This document shows, in pieces, positions 30,336 through 39,894 of a DNA stretch of 64,000 nucleotides; position 1 is the first letter of the stretch; each line of letters opens with the position of its first letter. The notes beneath the pieces were generated by a model. That model was not told where the DNA came from and did no database searches. It was given only the letters and a program-made list of their open reading frames with translations. The stretch is from Pirellula staleyi DSM 6068 (GTDB lineage Bacteria; Planctomycetota; Planctomycetia; Pirellulales; Pirellulaceae), in NCBI RefSeq assembly GCF_000025185.1, contig NC_013720.1, positions 4,960,001-5,024,000 of the forward strand, given 5' to 3'. A program made the translations under genes and the position numbers.

Positions 30336-31070
30336 ATGGACCCCACCAACCGACTTGGATCAGGTGTCGACGTGCTAGATGCCCCCCCCGAAAGTTCGTT
30401 TCCATCGCAGCCCTCCGGTGCCACGGTTTACATCGTTGACGACGATGCCACCGTGCTCGCGAGTGTGGCCGCGCTCGTGGATTCGATGGGAATCGCTTAC
30501 GCAGCCCATTCCTGTGCCGAGGAATTCCTCGAAAACTGGAATCGTGAAGCGGGGGGATGCCTTGTCACCGACTGGCGGATGCGAGGCCTAAGCGGCCTCG
30601 ATTTGCTCGAGCGATTGGCTGCTGAATCGACCACCATTCCGGTGATCGTGATCACAGCCTTTGCCGATGTGCCCATGGCGGTGAAAGCGATGCGCAGCGG
30701 GGCACTCACGCTGCTGCAAAAGCCGTGTCGCGAACAAGAGCTCTGGGAAGCGATTCGCCAAGCGCTGCAGCTCGACAAGTCGCGTCGCGAATCGATGAGC
30801 CATCGCGATCAGATTCGTCAGCGACTCGAACAGCTCACCCCGGGCGAACGTGAAGTGATGAATCTCGCGGTGGCTGGCAAAGCCAACAAGGTGATTGCGC
30901 AGCAGCTCGATATCGGCCTGCGAACGGTCGAAAAACGACGTCACTACATCTTCCGCAAGATGCAGGTCGATTCGTTGCCCGAGCTCGTGCAGCTGATCAT
31001 GTTCCTCAACGGCACGAGCCCTCAAGATGGGACGACGCCTCTGGGTGGATCACCGCCGGAAGAAGAGTAA
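30336..31070 (+). CDS. FixJ-type response regulator (receiver plus LuxR-type HTH)
   Basis: The 244-residue product has a receiver domain at about residues 29-145. It contains the acidic cluster 'VDDDATV', phosphoacceptor Asp79 in 'VTDWRMRGLSG', the Thr in 'VIVITAFAD' and the Lys in 'LLQKPCREQEL'. A LuxR/FixJ helix-turn-helix occupies about residues 168-230 ('LTPGEREVMNLAVAGKANKVIAQQLDIGLRTVEKRRHYIFRKMQV'). The first 28 residues and the Pro/Gly-rich tail are low complexity. No histidine kinase is adjacent, so it is an orphan in this window. It points away from the exopolysaccharide cluster but lies next to it. Confidence 0.92.
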   Translation: MDPTNRLGSGVDVLDAPPESSFPSQPSGATVYIVDDDATVLASVAALVDSMGIAYAAHSCAEEFLENWNREAGGCLVTDWRMRGLSGLDLLERLAAESTTIPVIVITAFADVPMAVKAMRSGALTLLQKPCREQELWEAIRQALQLDKSRRESMSHRDQIRQRLEQLTPGEREVMNLAVAGKANKVIAQQLDIGLRTVEKRRHYIFRKMQVDSLPELVQLIMFLNGTSPQDGTTPLGGSPPEEE

Positions 31071-31138
31071 ACGAGGCTGCCCTCGCGTACGCTTGGCCTA
31101 GCCGACGTTTTACCTCGTCAGTGCTGAGCTGTGCCTGT

Positions 31139-32365
31139 TTAGTGTGGCGCACGCACGTCGCGCTCGGTGCGGACCCACTGCTGCTGTCGTTTCACCAAAA
31201 ACGCCAAGTAAATAGGCATCTTGCTCATCGCATAAACTGGTGCAGCCACCAGCGAAAAGAGCTTCACTTGCTTGCGGCAATGGACATACCAGCCGACAAG
31301 CACAGCCGATCCTAGCAGGAAGCCTCCGGCCGCTAGGATCACCAAAGGCCAAGTCGAAATTCCCACAAGAGCAACCAAGGTTGCCCCCATCAGCGCCACG
31401 ACCCACGACAACACGAGGAGTGAGAGCGGGGGAATCGCCAAATCGACTGCAAGGCACAACAGGTCGAGTCGCAAGTGTCGCAAAGCAAGCAGCGCCAGTT
31501 GTGGTGCCTGCTTAAGTAGCGTCGCTAGGTGGCCATGCTCCCATCGCGTTCGCTGTGTTCGCGCGGCTGCTTGTTGCTTCGGGAGCGGGCTGTCGACACG
31601 CGCATCGAGACAGAGCAGCGGTTTGCTTCCCGCTAGTGCCAAATCAATGCCGAGCTGCATATCTTCCACTACACAAGCAGTCGCCATATCGGCGCGTCGA
31701 ATCAAATGCCAAGGGAGCGACATCCCGGTTCCTGTCAGATAACAGAGACCTGCCAGACGATAGAGCCCGAGCGAACGAACCAGATTCTTAAAGCGAAAGG
31801 CGAGTCCTGAAATCGACTCCCAATGTTTGGCATCGGCACTGGGATCACACAGATTCAAGCCTTGCACAGGTCGTTTCGTGCTGGCAGCCACGGTTGCTAA
31901 GGTGCGCACGGTTTGCGGCTGAACGCGGCAATCGGCATCGAGGAACACCACCACATCGGGCGGATTGCTAGTCAGATGCGCAATGCCAAAATCGAGCGCA
32001 AAACCTTTGCCACGCTGCGACAAATCATGACGACACACCACTTCGGCCCCACATTCGCTGGCAACGTCGGCAGTGCGATCGGTGCAGTTATCGGCGACCA
32101 CAAGCACGCGATCATGCGGGCCGATCGTCGGTAGAATCGACTCGATCGTGCCACGAATTCCAGCCTCTTCATTATGAGCGGGAATAAGCACAGCCGCGCG
32201 AACCGAGCGATCATCGACGAGAGGCTGTGGCCGGCGCGGCCAAAGCGACAGCAGCACTTCCAAGCTGAACATCGCGATCGGAACGAGCGCGAGGCAGGCT
32301 AGGGCGATGGTTGTGACAGCAGCGATATTCAGGAGCATTGGAAACACCTTCTCAGGGACTGACAT
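31139..32365 (-). CDS. Membrane-bound family 2 glycosyltransferase
   Basis: The 408-residue product has an N-terminal membrane helix, a GT2 domain and three to four C-terminal hydrophobic segments. The catalytic elements are 'VLIPAHNEE', the D-x-D in 'FLDADCRV', 'VVEDMQLG' (acidic pair) and 'QRTRWEHG', the Q-x-x-R-W motif of processive GT2 enzymes. It should extend a polysaccharide from a nucleotide sugar at the inner membrane face. It is the last gene of the minus-strand exopolysaccharide cluster. Confidence 0.88.
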   Translation of the reverse strand: MSVPEKVFPMLLNIAAVTTIALACLALVPIAMFSLEVLLSLWPRRPQPLVDDRSVRAAVLIPAHNEEAGIRGTIESILPTIGPHDRVLVVADNCTDRTADVASECGAEVVCRHDLSQRGKGFALDFGIAHLTSNPPDVVVFLDADCRVQPQTVRTLATVAASTKRPVQGLNLCDPSADAKHWESISGLAFRFKNLVRSLGLYRLAGLCYLTGTGMSLPWHLIRRADMATACVVEDMQLGIDLALAGSKPLLCLDARVDSPLPKQQAAARTQRTRWEHGHLATLLKQAPQLALLALRHLRLDLLCLAVDLAIPPLSLLVLSWVVALMGATLVALVGISTWPLVILAAGGFLLGSAVLVGWYVHCRKQVKLFSLVAAPVYAMSKMPIYLAFLVKRQQQWVRTERDVRAPH

Positions 32366-32478
32366 GCTTCAGGCATGAGCCTCGCACTGGAGCGCATCTC
32401 ATTTTGTGTAGCGGCTGTTTCGTCAATTTTCGCTAGGATTATTAGCGTCACGCACACTATTCGTCCGTGCGACTCGCA

Positions 32479-33555
32479 CTAGTCGTTCAAAATCCACTTG
32501 CGCAGCGGCGCCACGATTTTCTCGGGGAGCCCCCCCATCGACTTCATGGCCGATTGATCGAGCCAGGTTCGTGTGCTGCGCCATCGTGCGCGGAGCCACA
32601 CTCCCAAGCAGTTCGTCGTCACGCTCCCTTCCATCATCGAGCAGGAAGAACTGGCGAGACTCTGCTTATAACGCTCGTCCCCTTTGCCGAGATCGATGAG
32701 CGTAATCCCCTCGCGCTCGGCCACTTCAGCAAGCTTCAGGAAGAGAATGAGACCTGGCGAATAAGCTCCGAAATCTCGATCGTAAGCAGTAAACCAGCCA
32801 TGCAGGACGCCGCGAGACCGTAGTGAATAGCAAATCGCCACAGGCTTTTCGTCGACGCGCAGCACAGTCATCACACCGCGCAGCGCCGTGGAATCGCTAG
32901 CCAATAAGTTTTTAAGCAACTGAATGGTCCAGTCCGAAGCCAGCACATCTCCGATCCCTGTGCGGGCAAACTGGGCTCGCTTCCACTCCACCAGCAGATC
33001 AAAAATCTCGGCAGAGGGATCATGCACGGTGAGTGTCACAGCGCCACGTTCGCGCTCGAGCTTTCTCGCCTTCTGCCAAGTTTTTGCGACAACGTCGCTG
33101 CCACTTGCTTTGCGATCGCGGCAGTAATGCTCGAAACCTTCGTGGAGCCAAAGCTGAGGCGACTCCCCCTCGCATTTTGCGTGCGGCACGAAGGAGATTT
33201 GTGATTTCGGAACATGCTCGAAATCCCACGCGCCGAGAAAGCAATCGCGAACGATCTGCCCCGGATCAAGCGCGAGTCCCGGGGTTCCGATCACGCCGTG
33301 GTAGTCCGACAACTTACCTCCGACAGGTTTACCGAGGTTAAATGCGCCACGCTGAAAGGGGAGCACTCCGACGAGTTCGCCTGCTTCAAACAGCTGCGCA
33401 ATTTCGACATCATCGCGCACGAGCGAAACGGCCTGCGTAAACTCGGGTGTGAAGTACGGGCTCTGTAGCTCGGCTTGTGTCGACTGCCAACGCTCCCACG
33501 CTTGCCATGCAAACGTGGTTAGGTCGTCGGGAATCGTAAGAATTACTTGAACCAT
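32479..33555 (-). CDS. FemAB/BioF2-like acyltransferase (GNAT_6), second tandem copy
   Basis: The product has 358 residues from ATG 33555, preceded by AAGGA and placed 14 bases after the stop of its paralogue; the frame is open further upstream inside that gene. Shared hallmarks with the upstream copy are 'SPYFTPEFTQAV', 'LPFQRG', 'GGKLSDYHGVIG' near residue 80 and 'IDLGKGDERYKQSLA' near the end. This family includes acyl- or aminoacyltransferases in exopolysaccharide clusters. The acyl donor and target are unknown. It is exactly as long as its neighbour, which fits tandem duplication. Confidence 0.82.
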   Translation of the reverse strand: MVQVILTIPDDLTTFAWQAWERWQSTQAELQSPYFTPEFTQAVSLVRDDVEIAQLFEAGELVGVLPFQRGAFNLGKPVGGKLSDYHGVIGTPGLALDPGQIVRDCFLGAWDFEHVPKSQISFVPHAKCEGESPQLWLHEGFEHYCRDRKASGSDVVAKTWQKARKLERERGAVTLTVHDPSAEIFDLLVEWKRAQFARTGIGDVLASDWTIQLLKNLLASDSTALRGVMTVLRVDEKPVAICYSLRSRGVLHGWFTAYDRDFGAYSPGLILFLKLAEVAEREGITLIDLGKGDERYKQSLASSSCSMMEGSVTTNCLGVWLRARWRSTRTWLDQSAMKSMGGLPEKIVAPLRKWILND

Positions 33556-33569
33556 TGCCGTCCGATTCC

Positions 33570-34646
33570 TTACTTCATCGAGAGCCATTCGCGCATCCGA
33601 CGAAGCCAACGCACGGGTGCGCGAGCCGGACCTGCGAGAGGTGAGTTCTTCACAAGATCGCGGGTCGTCGTCCATCCTTTGCGAATGACACTGCGAAACG
33701 GATGCGACTCGACAATCCCCTCGGCCACCATCGCCTCGGAGTTTGCATACGAACGTTTGTACTGCTCATCACCTTTTCCCAGGTCGATCCGATGCACGCC
33801 ATGCTGGTTGGCATGACGAGCCATCTGTGTCAGCAGTACGAGCCCCGGCGAATGCTTGGCAGCGTCAACATCGTACGCCGGAAACCACGAGTGGAGCGTC
33901 GATCCCGACCGCATACAAAAATGCATCGCCACCACACGGTCTGCTGCTCGGAGCGTGCACATCACGCCGCTGAACTGCGGTGAATTCCCCTGCTTCCAGA
34001 TGTTTTCGATCAGCTTGCGGGTCCAGTCGAACGAGAAGATATCGGTGACTCCAGTGGCGTTGTACTGAGCCGATTTCCACTGAAACAGCAGCTGGAGAAC
34101 CGCATCTTCGGTGGTGTTCCACTCAAACGTCAAAGGCCCCACTTGTCGCGTGAGCCTGTCTTCTTTCTTGAGCGAGTCGGTCATCAGCCGCGCGTTGTCG
34201 GCGCGTCGATTTTCGAGGTAGGACTCAAAGCCTTCGCTTACATCGATCGTGGGAGAGGGCTTCAGATCAGCATGAAACGGTTTCCAAGCTTTCTGCGAAG
34301 CGACGAGGTGATCGAACTCGAAGGCCGAGAGCTTACAGTCGCGCAGCATTTTGGTGGGAGAGAATTCGAGCCCTTCACGCGCGATCACACCGTGATAGTC
34401 GGAAAGCCTTCCACCAACCGGTTTCGCCACGCCCCACATCGTCCGCTGAAAGGGGAAAAAGCCGACAACTTCACTCCCCTCGCGCAGCAAGGCAACTTCG
34501 ACGTCATCACGCACACGGGCCACATGCTGCGCAAATTCAGGCGTAAAGTAAGGGCTCACGAGTTCTGGATTGGTCTGCTGCATCTCGCCCCACAGCGCAA
34601 TCTGCTCGGTCGTTAACTGCGAGAACGGCACTACTTGTGTATTCAT
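33570..34646 (-). CDS. FemAB/BioF2-like acyltransferase (GNAT_6), first tandem copy
   Basis: The product has 358 residues from ATG 34646, after AAGGAAG about 10 bases upstream. The same landmarks as its neighbour appear: 'SPYFTPEFAQHV', 'FPFQRT', 'GGRLSDYHGVIA' and 'IDLGKGDEQYKRSYA'. Both copies also share 'S(P)GLxL' before the DLGKGDE motif. In exopolysaccharide loci these proteins are thought to decorate the glycan or lipid-linked intermediate. Overall identity looks moderate, so the copies have diverged and may act on different sites. Confidence 0.82.
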   Translation of the reverse strand: MNTQVVPFSQLTTEQIALWGEMQQTNPELVSPYFTPEFAQHVARVRDDVEVALLREGSEVVGFFPFQRTMWGVAKPVGGRLSDYHGVIAREGLEFSPTKMLRDCKLSAFEFDHLVASQKAWKPFHADLKPSPTIDVSEGFESYLENRRADNARLMTDSLKKEDRLTRQVGPLTFEWNTTEDAVLQLLFQWKSAQYNATGVTDIFSFDWTRKLIENIWKQGNSPQFSGVMCTLRAADRVVAMHFCMRSGSTLHSWFPAYDVDAAKHSPGLVLLTQMARHANQHGVHRIDLGKGDEQYKRSYANSEAMVAEGIVESHPFRSVIRKGWTTTRDLVKNSPLAGPARAPVRWLRRMREWLSMK

Positions 34647-34721
34647 AGAAAGCAAGCTTCCTTGGCTATTCGTTGGACTGGCTTCTGCGAAGAAGAACGA
34701 GTTGGCTACGGGACCTTGTGA

Positions 34722-35825
34722 TTATTTGGTGGTGGTTGCTGCCTGGCCCCCGCGCACCTCTTCGGGAGCGAAGACCAGTGGTTGCGATGCGGCTGAACGT
34801 TGGACCGGCTCGGCGGTCGCGAGAGAAGCAACTGCGGTCGCTGAACTGCCAGGAACTGGTGCAAGCGCCCCTTCGTCGATCGTTCGCGCCACTTTGCGGC
34901 CAGAGGGGAGCAGCAGTGAGAGTCCCTTGACGTAATGACCAGCCCCCATCTGCATCTGACACTCTCGTTCGAGCACCATTTCACGAGTACCAGTGAGCAT
35001 GGCGAGCCACTGAGCCGGGCGATGGACCAGTTCTCGGCGGGCACGTTTGGCGAGCCAACGCAAGACAAACATCCAGCGCGAGCGGTCGCGAAACTCGTTC
35101 CACGCCACGCCCTCACCCATGCGATACGACAGCTTGCCGAGATAGGCTGGATCGAGACGCTCGGGTGGAGTCAGGTGATGCACGATGGCCGAAGGGACGT
35201 ACCAAAACTGATGCCCCCGCGCGACGATGCGGCGATAGAGATCGGTATCTTCACCGCGCCCATGCACCGAAGTTTCGAAGACGCCAACTTCCTGAAACAG
35301 GCTGCGATGCACCATCATGTTGCCGCATCCTGGATTCACTTTTCCGGCGTAAAGTCGCGGCGATTGCGACCAGCGCGACTCTCCGAGCAACATCCGAACT
35401 GTCGGTGCGAGATCGCGCTCGGCACCACTGGTAAACAGCAAGTGAACATCGCCACCCACCGCTTTCACGTTGTGCATCGTGGCAAACAGATAGAGTTCGA
35501 GGAGCCAGTTTTCGTCGGCCAGTTGGTCGTCGTCGAAAAAGGCAATCCACTCACCACGCGCCTCGGCGACACCGCGATTGCGGGCCGGCACAATTCCCTT
35601 ACGCGGCTCGTAAACGCCCCGAATCGGTGCTTCGGAGAGGGCCTGGACCTCTTCGATCACTTGATCGGTGTGATCGGTCGAAGCGTTGTTCACCACCAGC
35701 ACTTCGTAGGAAAAAAGTCCCGCGCGATTCAAATCAAACAGACTTGCAATCGCCGTACGTAGCATCTCGGCACGCTGAAACGTGCAGAGCACAATGGTGA
35801 TGTCGGGGCACTGGCTAGAGGTCAT
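34722..35825 (-). CDS. Family 2 glycosyltransferase
   Basis: The 367-residue product has a soluble GT-A domain: 'DITIVLCTFQRAEMLRTAIASL', 'VLVVNNASTDHT', 'ARNRGVAEARGEWIAFFDDDQLADENWL' with the D-D-D metal site, and 'GRGEDTDLYRRI' with the acidic catalytic region. The last 60 residues are Ala/Pro/Thr-rich and look disordered. It probably transfers one sugar to the lipid-linked intermediate of the surface glycan. It lies between the Wzy-like gene and the acyltransferases with short gaps, in one transcription unit. Confidence 0.9.
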   Translation of the reverse strand: MTSSQCPDITIVLCTFQRAEMLRTAIASLFDLNRAGLFSYEVLVVNNASTDHTDQVIEEVQALSEAPIRGVYEPRKGIVPARNRGVAEARGEWIAFFDDDQLADENWLLELYLFATMHNVKAVGGDVHLLFTSGAERDLAPTVRMLLGESRWSQSPRLYAGKVNPGCGNMMVHRSLFQEVGVFETSVHGRGEDTDLYRRIVARGHQFWYVPSAIVHHLTPPERLDPAYLGKLSYRMGEGVAWNEFRDRSRWMFVLRWLAKRARRELVHRPAQWLAMLTGTREMVLERECQMQMGAGHYVKGLSLLLPSGRKVARTIDEGALAPVPGSSATAVASLATAEPVQRSAASQPLVFAPEEVRGGQAATTTK

Positions 35826-35876
35826 GGCATTATTCTCAAGGCGGAAGTGTGGCGATCGCTCGCCGTTGTTTTGTGG

Positions 35877-37250
35877 TTAGTGGGCGGATGAACTCGGTGC
35901 TTTGCGCTCCGTTGTTGGCTCGGCAAAGAGTCCGATATGCAGCAAGTAGCTACCGAGTAGAAACGTGCCGAGCATGATGTTCACCATGCCCGACTCGAGG
36001 AACGAGTTGAGGAGTGCAAACACGATCAAGCCGAATGGCAGGGCGTAGGACGAATCGCGCAGCTGGAGATAGCCGCGTGCTGAACTCCAGAGGCCAATGA
36101 AAGCCATCACGACTCCCAGTAGTAGCCCGACTTGTCCCACGCTGAGCATCACGTCGAGATAGCCGTTGTGAGCTTCGCGTACACCCCACTGCAGCGTTTC
36201 GGAAACTGAATCGATGTTGTCGGCAGTCCAAAACGACTCGAAGCCGTGTCCCAGCAGGGGACGTTGAGCAATGTGATCCCACATTTCGGGCCAAATCAGG
36301 TGGCGTCCCGAAAGGGTGTCGGATTCCTCGGCGCGACCCAGCAGAACGGCATCGCGAAAATCTTTTTTAGGATCGATCCCGGTGAGCCAAAGCAGCAGCA
36401 GCGAAGCTGCGCCGCACCAAGCGATGGCAAGTCCGCCGAGCAACTTCGTGCTGAACTTCGTTTGCAGGAGCAGAATCGCTAGCAGCGAGACCAGCACAGC
36501 CGCTGTGCTGGTGCGTGATTTTGTGAGCACCAGTAAGAGGAGTCCGGCCATGCCTGCCGCAACAATCCACGAACGCAACTGGCCGCTCTTCGTCGCAGGC
36601 CACAGCGCCGCGGCGGAGAAAATCTGAACCGCCAGGATCATCCCTTGCGTATTGGGGTGTACAGTTCCCGCGAATCGAAAGTCTCCCGACCATGGGCGAA
36701 AGGTGCCGAGTCGCAGTTCGTTGAGTACACCGAACGATGAGAGTGCTACGGTAATCAGCAATGACAAGAGCGCCAGCTCGCGCAAATTGAGGTACCGCGC
36801 AAGCCCCAGAGAGCCAACGATCACGCAGCTGAGCACGATCAATCGGCGCAGCGCCATCGACGGATCGATCGCCCAAAAATAGCTGGCGTAGCAAATCGCA
36901 AAGAAGCAGCCGATCGAACCAATCATCAGCAGATTGATATGAAGCTTGGTCTTACTGCCGACAAGCAGCAGCCCCCCGAGCATACCGAGCGCGAGAAAGA
37001 CAAGGCGCCGGAGGGTGTTGCCCCCTCCCGCAGTCGCCTGCATTTCGTCGGCTGTCTGCGTGTAGGCATCGGCCAAGGCTACCTGCAAACTGTGTTCGCA
37101 CAGAAAGAACGACGCGCCTATGATTGCGGCCAAAACGGCAACACGCTGAAAGTTCACCGGCGGCACATTCACCAGCGGACTGCTCAACTGCTGCGTCGCG
37201 CAGTTCTCGGGCCAGTGATGGTAACGAGGTTCGGAGAGTGAGGCACTCAT
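35877..37250 (-). CDS. O-antigen ligase / Wzy polymerase-like membrane protein
   Basis: The 457-residue product has ten or more hydrophobic segments. It carries the Wzy_C periplasmic loop signature 'GRHLIWPEMWDHIAQRPLLGHGFESFW' followed by 'AHNGYLDVMLSVGQVGLLLG'. This family polymerises or ligates undecaprenyl-linked oligosaccharides. The start codon overlaps the stop of the Wzx-like gene in an ATGA arrangement, so the two are translationally coupled, as expected for a Wzx/Wzy pathway. Confidence 0.88.
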   Translation of the reverse strand: MSASLSEPRYHHWPENCATQQLSSPLVNVPPVNFQRVAVLAAIIGASFFLCEHSLQVALADAYTQTADEMQATAGGGNTLRRLVFLALGMLGGLLLVGSKTKLHINLLMIGSIGCFFAICYASYFWAIDPSMALRRLIVLSCVIVGSLGLARYLNLRELALLSLLITVALSSFGVLNELRLGTFRPWSGDFRFAGTVHPNTQGMILAVQIFSAAALWPATKSGQLRSWIVAAGMAGLLLLVLTKSRTSTAAVLVSLLAILLLQTKFSTKLLGGLAIAWCGAASLLLLWLTGIDPKKDFRDAVLLGRAEESDTLSGRHLIWPEMWDHIAQRPLLGHGFESFWTADNIDSVSETLQWGVREAHNGYLDVMLSVGQVGLLLGVVMAFIGLWSSARGYLQLRDSSYALPFGLIVFALLNSFLESGMVNIMLGTFLLGSYLLHIGLFAEPTTERKAPSSSAH

Positions 37251-38638
37251 TGGGGAGCTACCTCAGGCGATTTCGCGAGCGCCACTTGATCTTCAGCAGC
37301 CATCATCCGTCGCAAGATCCAGGTGCGAATCACGGCATCACTTACGGTTCCACAGGCGGTTGCTAGTGCAGCGCCGAGCGTTCCGAGAAGCGGAATGAGG
37401 ACGATGGTCGAACCAATCACAATCAGAAGCGAAGCCAGGTCGGCCCAGAAACTCGCGCTCGGCTTTTCCATGGCCCAAAGTCCATTGCCTGAGGTCACTC
37501 CCATGCTGTTGGCCAGCACGCTTAGCGAAAGCACTCCCATCAGTAGCGACGCACCAGGCATCGACTGTCCATACACCAGCGAGGCAACTTGCGAGCCAAG
37601 CAAAAACGAACCGATCATCAATCCACCAAGCGAAACGCCGTAGATCATCGCTGTCTGTCGTAGCACGCCGCGCAGCGCGCCAGTACCACCCTCGGCATAA
37701 GCGCGTGCAGCGCGGGGAGAGAGATAGTTGCTGAGACCCAGCATGAACATGTTCGAGAGCCCCACGAGTGTGGCGCAAGCTCCTAGGATTCCGGTTTCGG
37801 TTTCTCCCTGCGTGAGCGCGACGATCCAGGGCATGACATACGGTGTGCTGCAGGCGAGTAGCTGGCTCGCGAGCGCCCAGCGTGCAAAGGTCCAGTTGTG
37901 AATCCAGTCGCGATACGCGCGGATGAGCCCGACGTCGAACGTTTGCGACTTGAAAAAGAGCCACGCAGCGGCTGCAATTCCAGCCGAACCAGCCATGACC
38001 GCCAGCGCAATGGGGGTCGAGAGATTACCCGACAAAGCGAGTGCCAGCAGCACGCTGAGCTGAACTGCGGCGACTAGCATATCGACAGCGACAGCAGCGC
38101 GAGGCTCGAGATGCGCAAACGAGATCTGACGGACATACTCGCGCATCATCAAGAGCGGAACGATTCCTAAAAGGAGCCACAGAATGCTTGTGAACGTTGC
38201 GGGAGCGAGTCCCGAAATGCCAATCCCGAGCATCACGAGAGCCGCCAGCCCGCTGACGACAAGCTGATGAACGAGCGAACTTCCCGCGTAGTGTGCAGCT
38301 TCGTCTCCATGACGACGTCCGCAATAAATCATGTAGGGAGCAAACACCAGTTGCTCCTGAATGCCACGCACAAAAAAGACGACGGAGAGCGCCAAGTAGT
38401 ACGCGCCGAGTTCGGTCGTGCCACAGGTACGGCCGACGATCACGCTGGTGACAAAACTAGTGCCACTCACCACCGCTTGATCGAAGATCGAGAGCACACT
38501 CTTTTGAAAGGTTGCGTCGGTTCCAAAGCGACTAGCAATTCGCCACACGCGCGACGACATGGCCCCACCGCGCTGCAGCGGAGTTGGCAGCGAGCTTTCG
38601 CATGTGTCGGTAGTTTCGGGTGTGACGGTGGTCGACAT
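37247..38638 (-). CDS. Wzx-like polysaccharide flippase (MOP superfamily)
   Basis: The product has 463 residues from ATG 38638; the frame is open upstream but the extra segment is polar and unlikely. About 12-14 hydrophobic segments are arranged as in MATE/MOP exporters. The first follows a polar N-terminus at 'SVLSIFDQAVVSGTSFVTSVIVG', with 'LGAYYLALSVVFF' next. It should flip lipid-linked oligosaccharide to the periplasm. It is preceded by a polysaccharide deacetylase gene 50 bases upstream and overlaps the Wzy-like gene by 4 bases. Confidence 0.85.
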   Translation of the reverse strand: MSTTVTPETTDTCESSLPTPLQRGGAMSSRVWRIASRFGTDATFQKSVLSIFDQAVVSGTSFVTSVIVGRTCGTTELGAYYLALSVVFFVRGIQEQLVFAPYMIYCGRRHGDEAAHYAGSSLVHQLVVSGLAALVMLGIGISGLAPATFTSILWLLLGIVPLLMMREYVRQISFAHLEPRAAVAVDMLVAAVQLSVLLALALSGNLSTPIALAVMAGSAGIAAAAWLFFKSQTFDVGLIRAYRDWIHNWTFARWALASQLLACSTPYVMPWIVALTQGETETGILGACATLVGLSNMFMLGLSNYLSPRAARAYAEGGTGALRGVLRQTAMIYGVSLGGLMIGSFLLGSQVASLVYGQSMPGASLLMGVLSLSVLANSMGVTSGNGLWAMEKPSASFWADLASLLIVIGSTIVLIPLLGTLGAALATACGTVSDAVIRTWILRRMMAAEDQVALAKSPEVAPQ

Positions 38639-38688
38639 GACGAGCTGTGGTTTCTTCGCGGAAAGCGATGCGCAGTTTTGAGGATTCG

Positions 38689-39684
38689 TTACGAACCAAT
38701 CGCGACAGGTGTCGCTGGCCGACCGAGGAGTGTTCGCCCCAACTTGCGAATGGCGGTGTACCAGCCACTCAGCTTGGAGGCGAGCATCGAGGGTGTGTCG
38801 TGCTCTTCCGCGGTGAAGCGGCCCCAATCAAAGGGATCGCTGGTCGGGAATACGAGTTCACTTTCGGTTGTCAGTGCGCAGCTGAGGCCCGCCGCCTTCA
38901 CGGCGCCAGCGAGCAGTGGTCCCGAGAAGCCGGTCGAGCGTGTGCCGTAAGGAAACGCAAAGGTCGCCTCGGTGATGCCGAAGCGTTCTGCAAGGACTTG
39001 CTGATTGATGAGTAAATCTTCGTAGAGGGCGTCGGGACGACCACGAAAATCGGCATGCGTGTGGGTATGCGCGGCGAGTTCGATGAGTCCGCTCCGCTGC
39101 ATTTCGCGGCACTGATCGGTCGAGAGGGGACGCCAGCTATCGATCGGCTGAGCATCGTCTCCCGCCAGTTCCCAGTCGTCACTGGGAAATGGATCTTGGG
39201 TATCGAGGTAGGCGGTTGCGAGAAAAATCGTGGCTGGAACTTCCAGCTCACAAAGGATCGGAAACGCTTCGGTAAAATTGTTTTCATAGCCGTCGTCGAA
39301 TGTCACGACGAAGACAGTACGCGGAATCGGCTGCCCGCGACGATGGTAGTCGAGCACACGCTGCAGTGGCCAAGCCCGAAAGCCTCGTTTGAGAAGTCCT
39401 TCGAGTTGCAGGCGGAGCATGCGCGGCGTGACATTCCATGTCGGATCAATCACGGCGTTGGGACAACTCGAGATGCGATGGTACATCAGCACACCGAGCG
39501 CCTGACGATGCCGAACTCCTAGCAATTGATGCAGCACGCGTCCCGCTTCGGATTTGAGACGCTGGCGGAGACCAAAATGCTGATCACCACGAAATTTGGC
39601 GGGCGCTGGTGGGCTCGCGCTGGCAGCAGCATTCGTCGCTGATTCAGTCGACTCGGTAGGGGTGTCTTCGGTGCTGAGGCTCAT
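38689..39684 (-). CDS. Polysaccharide deacetylase (carbohydrate esterase 4 type)
   Basis: The product has 331 residues from ATG 39684, preceded by AAGGGA. After a disordered Ser/Thr/Ala-rich start and a basic helical region, the NodB-like barrel carries 'LMYHRI', the catalytic 'VVTFDDGYENN' (Asp-Asp), and the metal-binding 'HTHTHADF' (His-x3-His). 'FAFPYGT' follows. It removes N- or O-acetyl groups from a glycan. There is no clear signal peptide, so it may act on the cytoplasmic lipid-linked intermediate, as in exosortase-linked exopolysaccharide clusters. Confidence 0.88.
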   Translation of the reverse strand: MSLSTEDTPTESTESATNAAASASPPAPAKFRGDQHFGLRQRLKSEAGRVLHQLLGVRHRQALGVLMYHRISSCPNAVIDPTWNVTPRMLRLQLEGLLKRGFRAWPLQRVLDYHRRGQPIPRTVFVVTFDDGYENNFTEAFPILCELEVPATIFLATAYLDTQDPFPSDDWELAGDDAQPIDSWRPLSTDQCREMQRSGLIELAAHTHTHADFRGRPDALYEDLLINQQVLAERFGITEATFAFPYGTRSTGFSGPLLAGAVKAAGLSCALTTESELVFPTSDPFDWGRFTAEEHDTPSMLASKLSGWYTAIRKLGRTLLGRPATPVAIGS

Positions 39685-39773
39685 GGCGTTCCCTTGGTGA
39701 ACCAGTTTCCGGGAGAAGATGGTCAATGCGCGCAGGTTCGACCCATCACTAGGTGGCCGATAGAAAAACCTAG

Positions 39774-39833
39774 GTCACAGCTGCGACAAGGAAACCGAAA
39801 TCGCCGGGAAATGGCGATTATTTGGGCTGTGAC
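39774..39833 (-). promoter_or_regulatory. Nested hairpin between the Wzz-like and deacetylase genes
   Basis: On the minus strand, GTCACAGC (39833-39826) pairs perfectly with GCTGTGAC (39781-39774). Between them AATCGCC pairs with GGCGATT (7 bp, 39819-39813 with 39805-39799). A CTAGGTTTTTCT follows the outer stem. It could be an attenuator, a partial terminator after the Wzz-like gene, or another structured leader. Confidence 0.5.
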
Positions 39834-39894
39834 GACCGATCACGCGAAGCTGCCGATTCCGCTCGCGCCGCTGACAGGCGAAAGCGTGTGTAAA

